This document shows positions 1 to 8,875 of a DNA stretch of 64,000 bases, piece after piece (position 1 is the first letter of the stretch; each line of letters begins with the position of its first letter). This stretch comes from Fimbriimonas sp. (GTDB lineage: Bacteria > Armatimonadota > Fimbriimonadia > Fimbriimonadales > Fimbriimonadaceae): contig JARXAE010000015.1 in NCBI GenBank assembly GCA_029866005.1, positions 62,001-126,000 on the forward strand, given 5' to 3'. The position numbers were made by a program, and so were the translations under genes. The notes under the pieces are model-generated. The model searched no databases. It had not been told where the DNA came from and saw only the letters and a list, made by a program, of their open reading frames with translations.

Positions 1-101
1 GCCTTGACAACGCTGAAATCCCGGTGACCCTTGAAGATGGACTTGCCGCCGCACGAGTTTCGCTTCGAGCGTATGAGTCACTCGGACCCAAAGTCGCGTA
101 G
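1..101 (+). CDS. C-terminal fragment of a probable Gfo/Idh/MocA-type oxidoreductase
   Basis: Only the last 32 residues are inside the window, read from base 3 and ending with TAG at 99-101. They contain LEDGLAAARVSLRAYESLG, which resembles the usual end of Gfo/Idh/MocA-family NAD(P)-dependent sugar dehydrogenases. The identification rests on this short tail and is tentative. The frame shows that the next gene cannot start as early as base 31, because coding sequence of this gene occupies that stretch. The next gene begins 10 bases after this stop, so the two are probably co-transcribed. Confidence 0.5.
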   Translation, partial: LDNAEIPVTLEDGLAAARVSLRAYESLGPKVA

Positions 102-111
102 AAAGCATTTC

Positions 112-1356
112 ATGACAATCCGAGTCGCTCACGATTTTAACTGCCCGTGGTGCTGGGTTGGGTTGTTTCATGCGCAACGATTGGAGCGCGAGTTCGGGGT
201 GACCATCGAGTGGGTGGGTTATGAGCTGTTCCCGAAGGAGATGGAGTGGGACTACTCTTCGTGCCCGATTGAGCCGAAGAACAAGCCGAAAACTCCAGGC
301 CGTTTCGCGATCCACGCTTTCGCCGAGGGGATTCCGGTTCCAAACGTTGACCGACCTTTTGAGCAGCGTACATACAATTCCCATCAAGCCGTCGAGTACG
401 CCAAGACCGAAGGAGTTTCCAATCAACTCGTTGAGCGTCTGTACCGAGCGCACTGGGAGGAAGGGAAGGACATCAACGCCATCGATGTGTTGGAAAGGGA
501 AGCCGCTGGACTCGTCCAAAACGTTTCTGAAATGCTTAAAGCAGTCGAAGACAATCGTTTTGATGACAAGGTTGTTGATTTCGATCAGCCAGCGTTCGAC
601 TCCGGCGTCTACAACCTTCCCACCTTCTTTATCGGCGAGGAACGCCTTGCCGAGCAACCCTACCGAAAGATTAAAGCGGCTATGGAGAAGCTGATTCCAC
701 CTGATCCGGCGGGACTTGTGTATCAAGACCTAGTTTTTGCTAATTGGCACGCAGATCGACCCTTCACCTTCATCAACATGGTCACGACCATTGATGGAAA
801 AATCATCACTGGCGAGCGTGGCGAACCTGTGACAGACCTCGGATCGGCTAATGATCATAAAATCATGCGTCGTCTCGAGCAAAAAGCCGATGCTATTCTC
901 AGCGGCGGAACCAGTGTGCGGGCTAGCGGCAACTGGAACCCCGAGACCGTCATCCGGATTGCGGTCACACGAAGTGGCGACCTCCCCTATGACCGCCCAT
1001 TCTTCACCCAAGGCAAGCCAATTGTGATGTACCCCGAAGGTTCTACACCTTCTATCCCCGAGAACATCAAGAGCATCGCATTCAAAGACTGGCCGGGTGC
1101 TCTCCGGAGGCTCAAGCAAGAGGGAGTTGAGATCATCAACGTTCTGGGCGGAAGTGACATCAACGCTCAACTCCTACAGGCCGAGCTGGTCGATGAGCTA
1201 TTCCTTACCCTTGCCCCGAAGATCAAACTTGGCGACCAAGTTCCCACGTACGCTGGTGGCAACCCGCTGCCGCGCGAAATGGTTCAGACATACAAACTCG
1301 AAGAGACCCACCAAATTGGCGACGAGCTGTTCCTTCGGTACACGAAGCCAAAATGA
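112..1356 (+). CDS. DsbA-like (FrnE-type) thioredoxin-fold domain fused to a RibD C-terminal reductase domain
   Basis: A 414-residue protein from ATG at 112; longer in-frame starts overlap the upstream gene. Residues 1 to about 200 look like the DsbA/2-hydroxychromene-2-carboxylate isomerase family, with the redox motif CPWC near residue 12 and the family pattern NLPTFFIGEERLAEQPY near the end of the domain. From about residue 225 a RibD-C / dihydrofolate-reductase-like domain begins (FTFINMVTTIDGKI, then DAILSGGTSVRA, later VLGGSDINAQLLQAELVDEL). RibD-C domains reduce pyrimidine intermediates of riboflavin synthesis with NADPH or act on folate-like substrates; the fusion partner suggests a linked redox step, but the substrate is unknown. 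It overlaps the next gene by 4 bases (ATGA), so translation is probably coupled. No frameshift separates the domains. Confidence 0.8.
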   Translation: MTIRVAHDFNCPWCWVGLFHAQRLEREFGVTIEWVGYELFPKEMEWDYSSCPIEPKNKPKTPGRFAIHAFAEGIPVPNVDRPFEQRTYNSHQAVEYAKTEGVSNQLVERLYRAHWEEGKDINAIDVLEREAAGLVQNVSEMLKAVEDNRFDDKVVDFDQPAFDSGVYNLPTFFIGEERLAEQPYRKIKAAMEKLIPPDPAGLVYQDLVFANWHADRPFTFINMVTTIDGKIITGERGEPVTDLGSANDHKIMRRLEQKADAILSGGTSVRASGNWNPETVIRIAVTRSGDLPYDRPFFTQGKPIVMYPEGSTPSIPENIKSIAFKDWPGALRRLKQEGVEIINVLGGSDINAQLLQAELVDELFLTLAPKIKLGDQVPTYAGGNPLPREMVQTYKLEETHQIGDELFLRYTKPK

Positions 1357-2492
1357 ATCCGCTCGCGCCCACGATGTTCCTTCGGCGCAACGCCGGAAAG
1401 ACGGTGCCGCTGGTGCTGGTCATCACGCTGGCGGTCATGCTCATCCAGAGCATCATTGCGCTCATCAATAGCATCCCGCTCAGTATTCAGACGATCTACC
1501 GGTACACAGATGCCTTTCTTGGGGTTTCTCCTCGCTTAGACCCTGAAAAGACTCCCGAGTTTGTCAAAATTCTCACCACAAACCCGCCTGCTGAGATTGA
1601 GAAGGTGATCCTGTGCCGCGGGAGTGGAGCTCAGGTTAAGAGCATCGTTGGAAAGTGGCCTTTTGCCGTCATGGCGATGGATCGTCCCGACATTGATTAC
1701 TATCTCAAGCGGCAGGGCGCAACTGGAATCACGGGGCGCTATCCAAAAGATGGCGAACCAGAGATGATCGTCAGCGAGCCCGTCGCCCGTAACCAGAACC
1801 TAAAAATCGGCGATATCTTTTTAAAGCCGGATGAAGCCGAGAACTTCTCTCGGATGCCAGTCAAGGTCGTCGGAATCATCAAAGCCGAACGCTGGCTAAT
1901 GCTCAGTAACAAGCAGTATTACGCTGACACCCAGCCCATCCCGATCGACTTTGCATTGGTATTCACCAAAGATCGAACAAAGCAAGGTGAGTACGATCGC
2001 TGGGCGGAGAAAAAGATGAAAGGTGAATTCGCTCAGCTCTTCGCGTTTCACCAAATCGAAAAGCAGTCAAAAGAGATGTTTGAGGTGTTGTACAAGATCA
2101 TCAATCTTGTGATCGGCGTCCTCGTGATCGTGATCACCACGATGATGGGCATGCTGATGAACATCTACCAGAGCCAGAGACTTGTCGAATTTGGTCTCCT
2201 CCAGGCAATCGGTTTCACCAAGCAACAGCTTCTTAAACGAGTCCTGATTGAGTCGATGATTGTCATCATCGGTGGCTGGTTTGTCGGCCTTGCTGCTGCT
2301 CGAGGAGTCTTGATGATCGCGCAGGCCACTCTGATGACCCCGAACGCGTTTGCCCTTGATGTCGCCGACCCGATGGCGCTCCTCTACACTGTTCCCGTTC
2401 CGATCGCGATCCTGATCGTCGCAATCGGTACCATCTGGCTCCGGTTCCGCAATTTCGACCCTGTTGCGGTGGTGGAGAGGAGGCTTGTATGA
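1353..2492 (+). CDS. FtsX-family ABC transporter permease
   Basis: A 379-residue inner-membrane protein. It has an N-terminal membrane segment at about residues 18-45, a large extracytoplasmic domain (about 46-240), and three C-terminal membrane segments at about 248-272, 298-322 and 346-366. This is the MacB/FtsX topology. The segment MGMLMNIYQSQRLVEFGLLQAIGFTKQQLL matches the cytoplasmic coupling region of FtsX-type permeases (shown here only as a landmark at about residues 262-291). It overlaps the upstream gene by 4 bases and the ATPase gene downstream by 4 bases (ATGA both times), so all three form one operon. Such permeases either move lipids, lipoproteins or peptides, or transmit force to envelope enzymes; the substrate here cannot be read from sequence. 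Confidence 0.85.
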   Translation: MNPLAPTMFLRRNAGKTVPLVLVITLAVMLIQSIIALINSIPLSIQTIYRYTDAFLGVSPRLDPEKTPEFVKILTTNPPAEIEKVILCRGSGAQVKSIVGKWPFAVMAMDRPDIDYYLKRQGATGITGRYPKDGEPEMIVSEPVARNQNLKIGDIFLKPDEAENFSRMPVKVVGIIKAERWLMLSNKQYYADTQPIPIDFALVFTKDRTKQGEYDRWAEKKMKGEFAQLFAFHQIEKQSKEMFEVLYKIINLVIGVLVIVITTMMGMLMNIYQSQRLVEFGLLQAIGFTKQQLLKRVLIESMIVIIGGWFVGLAAARGVLMIAQATLMTPNAFALDVADPMALLYTVPVPIAILIVAIGTIWLRFRNFDPVAVVERRLV

Positions 2493-3133
2493 TCCAAGCC
2501 ACAGACGTATCGCTCGTCTACAACGACCACGAGAAGCAGGTTTTCGCCTGTAACGAGGTGACCATTGAGGTCAAACAGGGCGAGTTTCTCGGAATCCTGG
2601 GTCCCAGCGGGTCTGGGAAAAGCTCTCTGCTGTATCTCCTATCTGGACTCAAAAACCCTACGAGTGGAACGATCCTCCACGACGGTAGTGACTTGCAATC
2701 CCTCAATGATCAGCAGCGGGCAGAACTCAGAAAGAAACGTTTCGGCTTTGTCTTCCAGCAGCCCTTTCTTCTCGGCTATCTCACGGCGGTCGAAAACATT
2801 CTGGCGATTTCGCCCACATCGAAACAGCGTGCTGAACAGCTTCTTGTCGAACTGGGCCTGAAAGATAAACTTCATCGGCTGCCCCACGAACTTTCCGGTG
2901 GCGAGCGTCAGCGTGTGTGCGTTGCCCGTGCACTCGTTAACCAGCCAGAAGTCATCTTCGCCGACGAACCAACAGCTGCGCTTGACCATACGAATGGGGA
3001 GCAAGTTGTCCAGCTATTGAACCAGCACAGAGGGGCTGGCTCTCTTGTGATGGTCACCCACGACCCGACGATGTTAAATCAAGCAAACCGAGTCATCGGT
3101 ATGAACAACGGACGAACTGTTGAACAGTGTTAA
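2489..3133 (+). CDS. ABC transporter ATP-binding protein (LolD/MacB type)
   Basis: A 214-residue ATPase with Walker A GPSGSGKSS (about residues 38-46), Q-loop QQPF, signature LSGGERQRV (about 134-142), Walker B VIFADEPTAALD and switch His in VTHD. Length and motifs fit the LolD/FtsE/MacB-N group that pairs with FtsX-like permeases. Its start codon overlaps the permease stop by 4 bases, so the two proteins most likely form one exporter. The gene is followed by a roughly 300-base non-coding stretch. Confidence 0.9.
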   Translation: MIQATDVSLVYNDHEKQVFACNEVTIEVKQGEFLGILGPSGSGKSSLLYLLSGLKNPTSGTILHDGSDLQSLNDQQRAELRKKRFGFVFQQPFLLGYLTAVENILAISPTSKQRAEQLLVELGLKDKLHRLPHELSGGERQRVCVARALVNQPEVIFADEPTAALDHTNGEQVVQLLNQHRGAGSLVMVTHDPTMLNQANRVIGMNNGRTVEQC

Positions 3134-3431
3134 GACTCTGGAACATTTGCTTGAAACTTGTTGTCATTACAGTTCGTAAAAACAATTGAGGTATTCTCCT
3201 CAATTGCGTCACACGGGCAACCGCGTGGCTTCTGTGGGCCTAAACAATCCACAAAAGGATGAAACTTAGACGAAGAGATGAGGGGAGACGGGTTGCAAGC
3301 TGGTCATGCTCGATGAAGAGACCACACCAAGTTGCACAAGTTTGCTCGATTCGAATCGTCCCATTCTCGTCGGGTTTCTCGCACAAGATTAGTCTTGTGT
3401 CTGCGAAAGGTTAACATTGAGGACTGTGTGA
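3134..3431. other. Non-coding stretch with one short hairpin
   Basis: No convincing gene is visible in these 298 bases. A perfect 9-bp inverted repeat CAATTGAGG/CCTCAATTG with a 6-base loop lies at 3183-3206. It has no T-run, so it is not a standard terminator. The segment just before the next gene contains GGTTAACATTGAGG; its GAGG at 3418-3421 could serve as ribosome binding site for a TTG start at 3432. I see no recognised riboswitch. Confidence 0.4.
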
Positions 3432-4052
3432 TTGACAACTATAACTCTTCTTACGCTTAGCGGCCTTTGTTGCGCCGCCGTCGCCGTCGACCCAAGTCGT
3501 CTTGGGTTTATGGGTTGGCTTCGAGGCCTTTTTGAAGGCAAAGCCAAACCAGAGCCAGCACTTGCTGCCGCTGCTCCTCCTCGCCTACGGCAGGAAGGGG
3601 GATGGACCACCATCGAGTGCGATGACATCGAGGCATTCGATGAATGGCTCGACCGAGACTCCGAAGGTCTGCCCTACCGGCCAGGCGAAGAGCCATCCTT
3701 GGGTAGCCACCTACTCATCGAACTCTTTGGATGCGATGGTAGTACCTTGGAGAAGGATGACACCGTTGGCGAGGCTATGGTCGCCGCCGCAAATGTCTCC
3801 GAAGCCACCATCGTTGCGGATTGCTTTAAGGAATTCAAGCCTTATGGAGTGAGCGGTGCGGTGATCATTCAAGAGTCGCACTACACGATTCACACCTGGC
3901 CCGAGCACGGCTACGCGGCTGTGGACCTGTTCTATTGCGGAGGCACCGTCAAGGTACGCCGAGCAGTCGAACTCCTCCAGGATCGATTCAAGCCAGCCCG
4001 CATCAAATTCCTCGTCGTCCGACGCGGAAGTCAAAGCGAAGTCGAGCGGTAA
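3432..4052 (+). CDS. speH: S-adenosylmethionine decarboxylase proenzyme, with N-terminal extension
   Basis: The C-terminal ~115 residues match the small bacterial SpeH family: SHLLIELFGC, VADCFKEFKPYGVSGAV and the pyruvoyl maturation site ESH, followed by TIHTWPEHGYAAVDLF and YCGG. In this family the proenzyme cleaves itself between Glu and Ser (about residue 148 from the start used here) to give a pyruvoyl group that decarboxylates S-adenosylmethionine for spermidine synthesis. The family is usually about 120-140 residues; here 206 residues result from a TTG start at 3432 preceded by GAGG. The extra ~90 residues are hydrophobic, then Pro/Ala-rich and acidic. ATG at 3510 is an alternative start, but a 7-bp hairpin (3490-3507) lies directly before it and no ribosome binding site is seen. 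Confidence 0.85.
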   Translation: MTTITLLTLSGLCCAAVAVDPSRLGFMGWLRGLFEGKAKPEPALAAAAPPRLRQEGGWTTIECDDIEAFDEWLDRDSEGLPYRPGEEPSLGSHLLIELFGCDGSTLEKDDTVGEAMVAAANVSEATIVADCFKEFKPYGVSGAVIIQESHYTIHTWPEHGYAAVDLFYCGGTVKVRRAVELLQDRFKPARIKFLVVRRGSQSEVER

Positions 4053-4071
4053 AGCTCTGAGATGAGGCGTG

Positions 4072-4101
4072 GACCGGGACTTCCAAAGTCCCGGTCTTTT
4101 T
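4072..4101 (+). terminator. Rho-independent terminator after speH
   Basis: A perfect 11-bp stem (GACCGGGACTT / AAGTCCCGGTC) with a 3-base loop is followed by TTTTT. It lies 20 bases after the speH stop. It also argues that the following glycosyltransferase starts downstream of it. Confidence 0.9.
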
Positions 4102-4149
4102 CTTGGACGAAGGTCCGTTGGCACGAAGGTAGCCTCTCAACACCGAAAG

Positions 4150-5343
4150 ATGAAAGGAATTCTCCAGCATGGATTTGACTTGACTGCGATCTCGCCAGCG
4201 GGTGAGAAGCATGCGGTCATCATGCTCAGCAGCGGGAATCCGCAGATGGCAGGCGGAGTTCCGACCCAAGCTCTCAATCGAGCGGATTACTTGAACTCGG
4301 TCGGGATTTCCACAACCATCATCTGTCGTGGCTCGCGAGATTGGAGCGGCTTGCAGAAGGTCAACGGCGTTGACGTCGTAGCGGTTTCTCCGAAAGACTT
4401 CAAGCTTGGCCGATGGATTGCAAAGCAATGGTTCCATCCTCTCCTTGCACCAGGTCAACGGGAAGCTCTTGAGGTTCTGCACAGGAAAAAGCCGATCGAC
4501 TTCATCCTTTTTATCGACTCGCAGTGTGCGTACGCAGCGATTCCTTTCGGTACTAGATACGGTGTTCCAAGTGCTCATTCTATTCAAGGAACTGCCCTCA
4601 TGCCCGCGGTGCTACCACCGTTGCTCAGGCGGCAGAGCCTTAGGTGGGAGCGATATGCCTATCAGAACGCTAACTTCTCATTGCCTGCCAGCCTCACGCT
4701 TCTGGGCGAGTACGAGAGGGCATTTGGCCCGGCAAGACAATATGAAGTGCTCTACAACGCGATCGATGACGTGTTTCAACCCGTGGATCGAGCGAGCCGA
4801 CCCGTAACAAAATTCGGATTCGTCGGGCGGTTGGAGCATGACAAGCGACCGCTTGCCATGATTGAGGCCACAAAGCTGATTGACGTTCCGACAGATTGGC
4901 GATTTAGGATCATCGGCGAGGGTTCTCTCCGCCGAAAAATTGAAGAAGCGATTGCCAACCATCCGTACAAGTCCCAGTTCAAACTCAGCGACGGTTTTGT
5001 CTCGAGTCGTGCCGAGTTGGCCCGAGAGTACGGCGACATGGACTGCTTGGTGTGGTCTTCAGAGGTTGAAGGGCTTGGGGTTGCGCCAGCCGAGGCGATG
5101 GCAACTGGGTTGCCCGTCGTAGGTCCGAATATCGTCCCAGGTCGTGAACTTCTCGGTGACGACTATCCCGCTTTTGCCGATGTAGATGACTTCAAGGCGA
5201 TCGCTTTGAGGATGCAACAAATGGCCGGAGATCCAGCTTTGGTATCAGAGTGTCGACAGAGGGGATTGACGATCGCAGCAAAGTTTCGTCCGGAGGTCAC
5301 GATGACCCGCCTCGCCGAAATCATTCGCAAGGGCGATCTCTAA
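4150..5343 (+). CDS. Glycosyltransferase family 4 protein
   Basis: A 397-residue GT-B fold protein when started at ATG 4150. The reading frame is open further upstream, but that part runs through the speH terminator. The N-terminal half has a Rossmann-like start (AVIMLSSGNPQMAGGVPTQAL). The C-terminal half has the donor-site pattern of GT4 retaining enzymes: FGFVGRLEHDKRP, then VEGLGVAPAEAMATGLPVVG with the paired glutamates. Such enzymes add a sugar from a nucleotide-sugar to a lipid, polysaccharide or protein acceptor at the cytoplasmic face of the membrane. A GT2 gene follows 51 bases downstream on the same strand, suggesting shared work on an envelope glycan. The sugar is unknown. Confidence 0.85.
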   Translation: MKGILQHGFDLTAISPAGEKHAVIMLSSGNPQMAGGVPTQALNRADYLNSVGISTTIICRGSRDWSGLQKVNGVDVVAVSPKDFKLGRWIAKQWFHPLLAPGQREALEVLHRKKPIDFILFIDSQCAYAAIPFGTRYGVPSAHSIQGTALMPAVLPPLLRRQSLRWERYAYQNANFSLPASLTLLGEYERAFGPARQYEVLYNAIDDVFQPVDRASRPVTKFGFVGRLEHDKRPLAMIEATKLIDVPTDWRFRIIGEGSLRRKIEEAIANHPYKSQFKLSDGFVSSRAELAREYGDMDCLVWSSEVEGLGVAPAEAMATGLPVVGPNIVPGRELLGDDYPAFADVDDFKAIALRMQQMAGDPALVSECRQRGLTIAAKFRPEVTMTRLAEIIRKGDL

Positions 5344-5394
5344 ACCGAATGACGAGCACTGTCAAGCCGTATACTCTGTTGAATTCGCAGGAAT

Positions 5395-6084
5395 ATGACC
5401 AAGCCCGACCTCACCATAATCGTTCCTGCTCTGAACGAGGAACGAACGATTCGAGAGGTCGTAGATCGTCTCCTCTCTCTGAACGCTAGCACTCAAATCA
5501 TCGTTGTTGACGACGGCAGCAGTGACAAAACCGCCGACATCCTTGGGGAGTTTGCAAACCGCATTGAGGTTGTAACAAACGCTCAGCCGAGTGGAAAGGG
5601 TGCCGCGATCGTCAAGGCCCTACCTCTTGCTAAAGGCAGGCTCGTTGCCATCCAGGATGCCGATCTTGAATATGCGCCTGAAGAACTGGTTGCGCTTGCG
5701 CAGCCGATCTTAGACGAACAAACCAAAGTCGTCTTCGGCAACCGTTTCCACCACGGTCTTCCAAAGGACATGGCCATCCCAAATAAGATCGTCAATATTC
5801 TTCTGGCAGCAACTGTCCGAGTTCTCTTCGGAGTGAAGCTTCATGACGAAGCAACCTGTTATAAACTCATCGATACTGAACTACTCAGGCAAATGAACCT
5901 ACAGTGCAAGCGCTTCGAATTCTGCCCTGAGGTCACCGCGAAGGCCATCCGTTTGGGAGCCCAGATAACGGAACTCCCGATCAGCTACGTCCCAAGAACA
6001 AAAGCCGATGGAAAGAAGATTCGGTGGACCGATGCACCCGATGCATTCTTAACCCTTTTTAAGTATCGCTTCTGGAAGCCGTAA
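5395..6084 (+). CDS. Glycosyltransferase family 2 (dolichyl-phosphate mannose synthase-like)
   Basis: A 229-residue GT-A fold protein with no membrane segment. The N-terminus VPALNEERTIREVVDRL, the nucleotide site VVDDGSSDKT and the metal site QDADLEY are the standard GT2/DPM1-like motifs in the normal order. This group usually moves mannose, glucose or a similar sugar onto polyprenyl phosphate. The start ATG is preceded by AGGA at a normal distance (GCAGGAATATG). It follows the GT4 gene on the same strand. Family confidence is high; acceptor and sugar are unknown. Confidence 0.88.
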   Translation: MTKPDLTIIVPALNEERTIREVVDRLLSLNASTQIIVVDDGSSDKTADILGEFANRIEVVTNAQPSGKGAAIVKALPLAKGRLVAIQDADLEYAPEELVALAQPILDEQTKVVFGNRFHHGLPKDMAIPNKIVNILLAATVRVLFGVKLHDEATCYKLIDTELLRQMNLQCKRFEFCPEVTAKAIRLGAQITELPISYVPRTKADGKKIRWTDAPDAFLTLFKYRFWKP

Positions 6085-6144
6085 GCAAGTGTTAACACTC
6101 CGATAACCACATCGAAGCCTCAACCAGGGTTAGACTCAGCCGCA

Positions 6145-8775
6145 ATGCTTGCTGCGCTCGCCTCGACTCTTGTTCTTGCCCAAACTCCCCAGTTTGAGGC
6201 GCCCGCTGGCGAGAAGTTCGCCAAAGTTGTGTACGGAGGCGAAACGGTTCTCCCAAACGGGCGCATTATCACCCCACTTGGCAAGCGCATGTATACCGCC
6301 GAAAACCTCTGGCGGGTTGAACTTTCTCCAGACGAGAAGACTCTCGTCGGAATCACCGAGGCAGGACTGTCGCTATTCGATCTGACTCAAGCGTCTCCGA
6401 AGCAGAAGATGATCCCAATTCCTAAGGGTTCCATCGCTGGGAAGTTCTCCTCGGACGGCGCGAGCTTCGTCGCCGGAGGTGGCGAGAATGGTGACTTACT
6501 CGTGTTCGAAACAGCTACTTGGAAGATTGTGAAAAGGATCTCGATCAAAACCGTCGAAGAGAAGGATCCGTTTATTGTCGATCTGGCTCTTAGTGCGGAC
6601 TCTCGCTATGCCTACACGATCGACGTTGCCCACCAGCGGCTGGTCACCATTGATCTTCAAACCGAGAAGGTGATCTCAAGCGTCAAAGCCGGACGACAGC
6701 CGTACGCAATCGAACTTGCTCCCGACGGGAAATCGGTTTTTGTCGCCAATATCGGCATTTTCGATTACGAACTCGTCAAAAAGCCTGAGGAAGGGAAGGG
6801 AAATCCGCGTGGCCTCAGCCGGCCACCCTTCGGATTTCCGACCAGCGAAGCCACCAACGGCATTGAGTTTGAAGGCCGCAAGATCGCTGGTCTTGGCGAT
6901 CCGCTCGTGCCGGACGCTCACTCGGTTTGGATGTTTAACGTCGTTCAGCCCAACGCCCCGTTCCCAACCCGAAAGGTCAAAACGGGAATTCTGATCCATG
7001 CCCCTGCGGGACAAGGAAAGGCCGTTGGCGGAAGCTCACCAAACGCGCTGAAGTTCGTTGGAAACGAACTTCTCGTTTCCAACGCCAACAATGATAGTGT
7101 CCAAGTCTTCGACAGCTCGCTACAGCTCAAAAAGACCATCACCCTAACCCCTCAGCCACTTCTCAAGGGTTATCGAGGCGTCATCCCGACTGGCCTTGCG
7201 ACAACGAGAGACCAAAAACGGGCATTTGTTTGCGCCACCGGACTCAATGCCGTTGTTGAACTCGACACCAAAACCTGGGCGGTCAAGGGGTACCTACCCG
7301 CTGGAGACTGGCCGATCGCAGCCACGTTTAACAAACAAGGTGAGATGTTTGTAGCGAATAGCTACGGAGTGGGAATGGGACCAAGGGGCTACAAGGAGTT
7401 CCGCAAGCCCGAAGACGAGCGATACGGAATGCCCGGCACTGGAGCAATCACCGGCGAGTACCTGCCCGGGATGATCAATCGGTTTAATCCGAAACCAACC
7501 CCAGAGCACACCCAAACTGTTCTTCGCAACAACGGCCTCCTCCCTGTCAACCGAACGCCCAAGTTCCCCAAAGAAATCAAGCACGTGGTGTTCATCACCA
7601 AGGAGAACCATACGTTTGACGGCATCTTCGGCTCGCTCAAAGGCGCGAATGGTGATCCTGACTACGACATGCACGGGATGAACGGGTTCATCGACGGCAA
7701 GAAGGACCAGAAGGTGCCGATTATGCCAAACCACATTCGCCTCGCCGAGCAGTTTGGTATTTCAGACAATTTCTACATGGAAGTCGGTGCCTCGGGTGCT
7801 GGCCACCGCTGGTTGGTCGGAGTCTACGCTTCTCTCTGGACATCGCGCCTGTACTACTCCGGATGGAACTTCAAGGCCAACGATGCCGCCAAGGGAAGGC
7901 TCATCAGTTTCGGATCCAACGGCAGCCAGATTCCCGAGGACTACCTTGAGAACGGTTCAATGTGGGAGCACCTTGGTCGGAACGGGGTGAGCTTCCGTAA
8001 CTACGGTGAGGGCTTCGAGTTTGCCGATTCGGACGAGGAAGCACCGTTCAGCAAGACCGGAACCGGTGAAGTCGTCAACTTCCCAATGCCGAAAATCCTC
8101 TTCGATAACACCTGCTTCGAGTTTCCGGGCTATAACAACAATATCCCGGACATCGTCCGGGCCGATTGGTTCAAAGACGATATTCAGAACAACTATCGGA
8201 GCAAAGGAAAGCCTCTGCCCAAGTTCATGAACATCGCCATCTGCAACGATCACGGGGCAGGGCCAAATGCGAAGCAGGGCTTCCCATTCACCAGTAGCTA
8301 TCTCGCCGACAATGACATGGCCCTAGGGCAGATCGTCGATTACTTGAGCCACACGCCTGAATGGAAAAACATGGCGATCTTTGTCACCCAAGACGATGCG
8401 GGTGGAGATGCTGATCACATCGACCGCCAGCGGAGCTTTGTACTTGCGATCTCCCCGTACGCCAAAAAGGGCTACGTCAGCCATAAGCACACGAGCATCA
8501 TGAGCATCATCAAGTCGATCTATCAGATTTACGGTCTGGGGCCGAACAATATGTTCGATGCGGTTGCAACTCCGCTGGATGACATGTTCACGGACAAGCC
8601 CGACTTCACACCGTACAAGCACGTTGCTGCGGATCGTCGAGTATTCCGACCCGAGGAAACGTTTGACCCTACCGATCCAGACTTCAAGCGAAGAAGGGCG
8701 ATGAAATCGGTTCAGATGGATGGGAAAGAATGGTTCAAATGGCTGGAGCAACAACAAAAAGGTGGCAAACATTAA
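6145..8775 (+). CDS. Secreted beta-propeller protein with C-terminal phosphoesterase domain
   Basis: An 876-residue protein. The first 13 residues are hydrophobic and end in LAQ, a short signal peptide without an obvious basic start. Residues about 50-430 contain YncE/SMP30-like beta-propeller repeats (LSPDEKTLVGI, LSADSRYAYTIDVAHQRLVTIDL, LAPDGKSVFVANIG). From about 478 a phosphoesterase domain of the PF04185 type begins (HVVFITKENHTFDGIFG), with FVTQDDAGGDADHIDRQR near residue 750. PF04185 includes phospholipase C and acid phosphatase AcpA, which use metal-bound active sites. It probably acts outside the cytoplasmic membrane on a phosphate ester; the substrate is not known. No other start codon exists between the previous stop in this frame and 6145. 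Confidence 0.8.
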   Translation: MLAALASTLVLAQTPQFEAPAGEKFAKVVYGGETVLPNGRIITPLGKRMYTAENLWRVELSPDEKTLVGITEAGLSLFDLTQASPKQKMIPIPKGSIAGKFSSDGASFVAGGGENGDLLVFETATWKIVKRISIKTVEEKDPFIVDLALSADSRYAYTIDVAHQRLVTIDLQTEKVISSVKAGRQPYAIELAPDGKSVFVANIGIFDYELVKKPEEGKGNPRGLSRPPFGFPTSEATNGIEFEGRKIAGLGDPLVPDAHSVWMFNVVQPNAPFPTRKVKTGILIHAPAGQGKAVGGSSPNALKFVGNELLVSNANNDSVQVFDSSLQLKKTITLTPQPLLKGYRGVIPTGLATTRDQKRAFVCATGLNAVVELDTKTWAVKGYLPAGDWPIAATFNKQGEMFVANSYGVGMGPRGYKEFRKPEDERYGMPGTGAITGEYLPGMINRFNPKPTPEHTQTVLRNNGLLPVNRTPKFPKEIKHVVFITKENHTFDGIFGSLKGANGDPDYDMHGMNGFIDGKKDQKVPIMPNHIRLAEQFGISDNFYMEVGASGAGHRWLVGVYASLWTSRLYYSGWNFKANDAAKGRLISFGSNGSQIPEDYLENGSMWEHLGRNGVSFRNYGEGFEFADSDEEAPFSKTGTGEVVNFPMPKILFDNTCFEFPGYNNNIPDIVRADWFKDDIQNNYRSKGKPLPKFMNIAICNDHGAGPNAKQGFPFTSSYLADNDMALGQIVDYLSHTPEWKNMAIFVTQDDAGGDADHIDRQRSFVLAISPYAKKGYVSHKHTSIMSIIKSIYQIYGLGPNNMFDAVATPLDDMFTDKPDFTPYKHVAADRRVFRPEETFDPTDPDFKRRRAMKSVQMDGKEWFKWLEQQQKGGKH

Positions 8776-8813
8776 CTTTGTAAAGCGTTGTTAATCTCAA
8801 TAATAACAATCCC

Positions 8814-8850
8814 TAAACATTCCTCTAACGTATTGTTAATAATCTAAGTG
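8814..8850 (+). promoter_or_regulatory. Candidate promoter element upstream of the first pilin-like gene
   Basis: CTAAAC, a 17-base spacer and TTAATA lie about 30 bases before the start codon. The segment resembles those at 9907-9940, 10985-11017 and (other strand) 49384-49416, each upstream of a pilin-like gene. The hexamers are poor matches to the vegetative consensus, so a different sigma factor or an activator is possible. Confidence 0.35.
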
Positions 8851-8875
8851 AATCCTCTTCGCTGGGAGAAATCTT

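Noticed and set aside
31-111. Extended start of the DsbA-RibD fusion at TTG 31
   Set aside because: These codons overlap the coding end of the upstream gene in another frame, and family similarity begins only at ATG 112.
3330-3370. GATTCGAATC resembling a tRNA T-loop
   Set aside because: No acceptor, D or anticodon stems can be folded around it; it is a simple palindrome.
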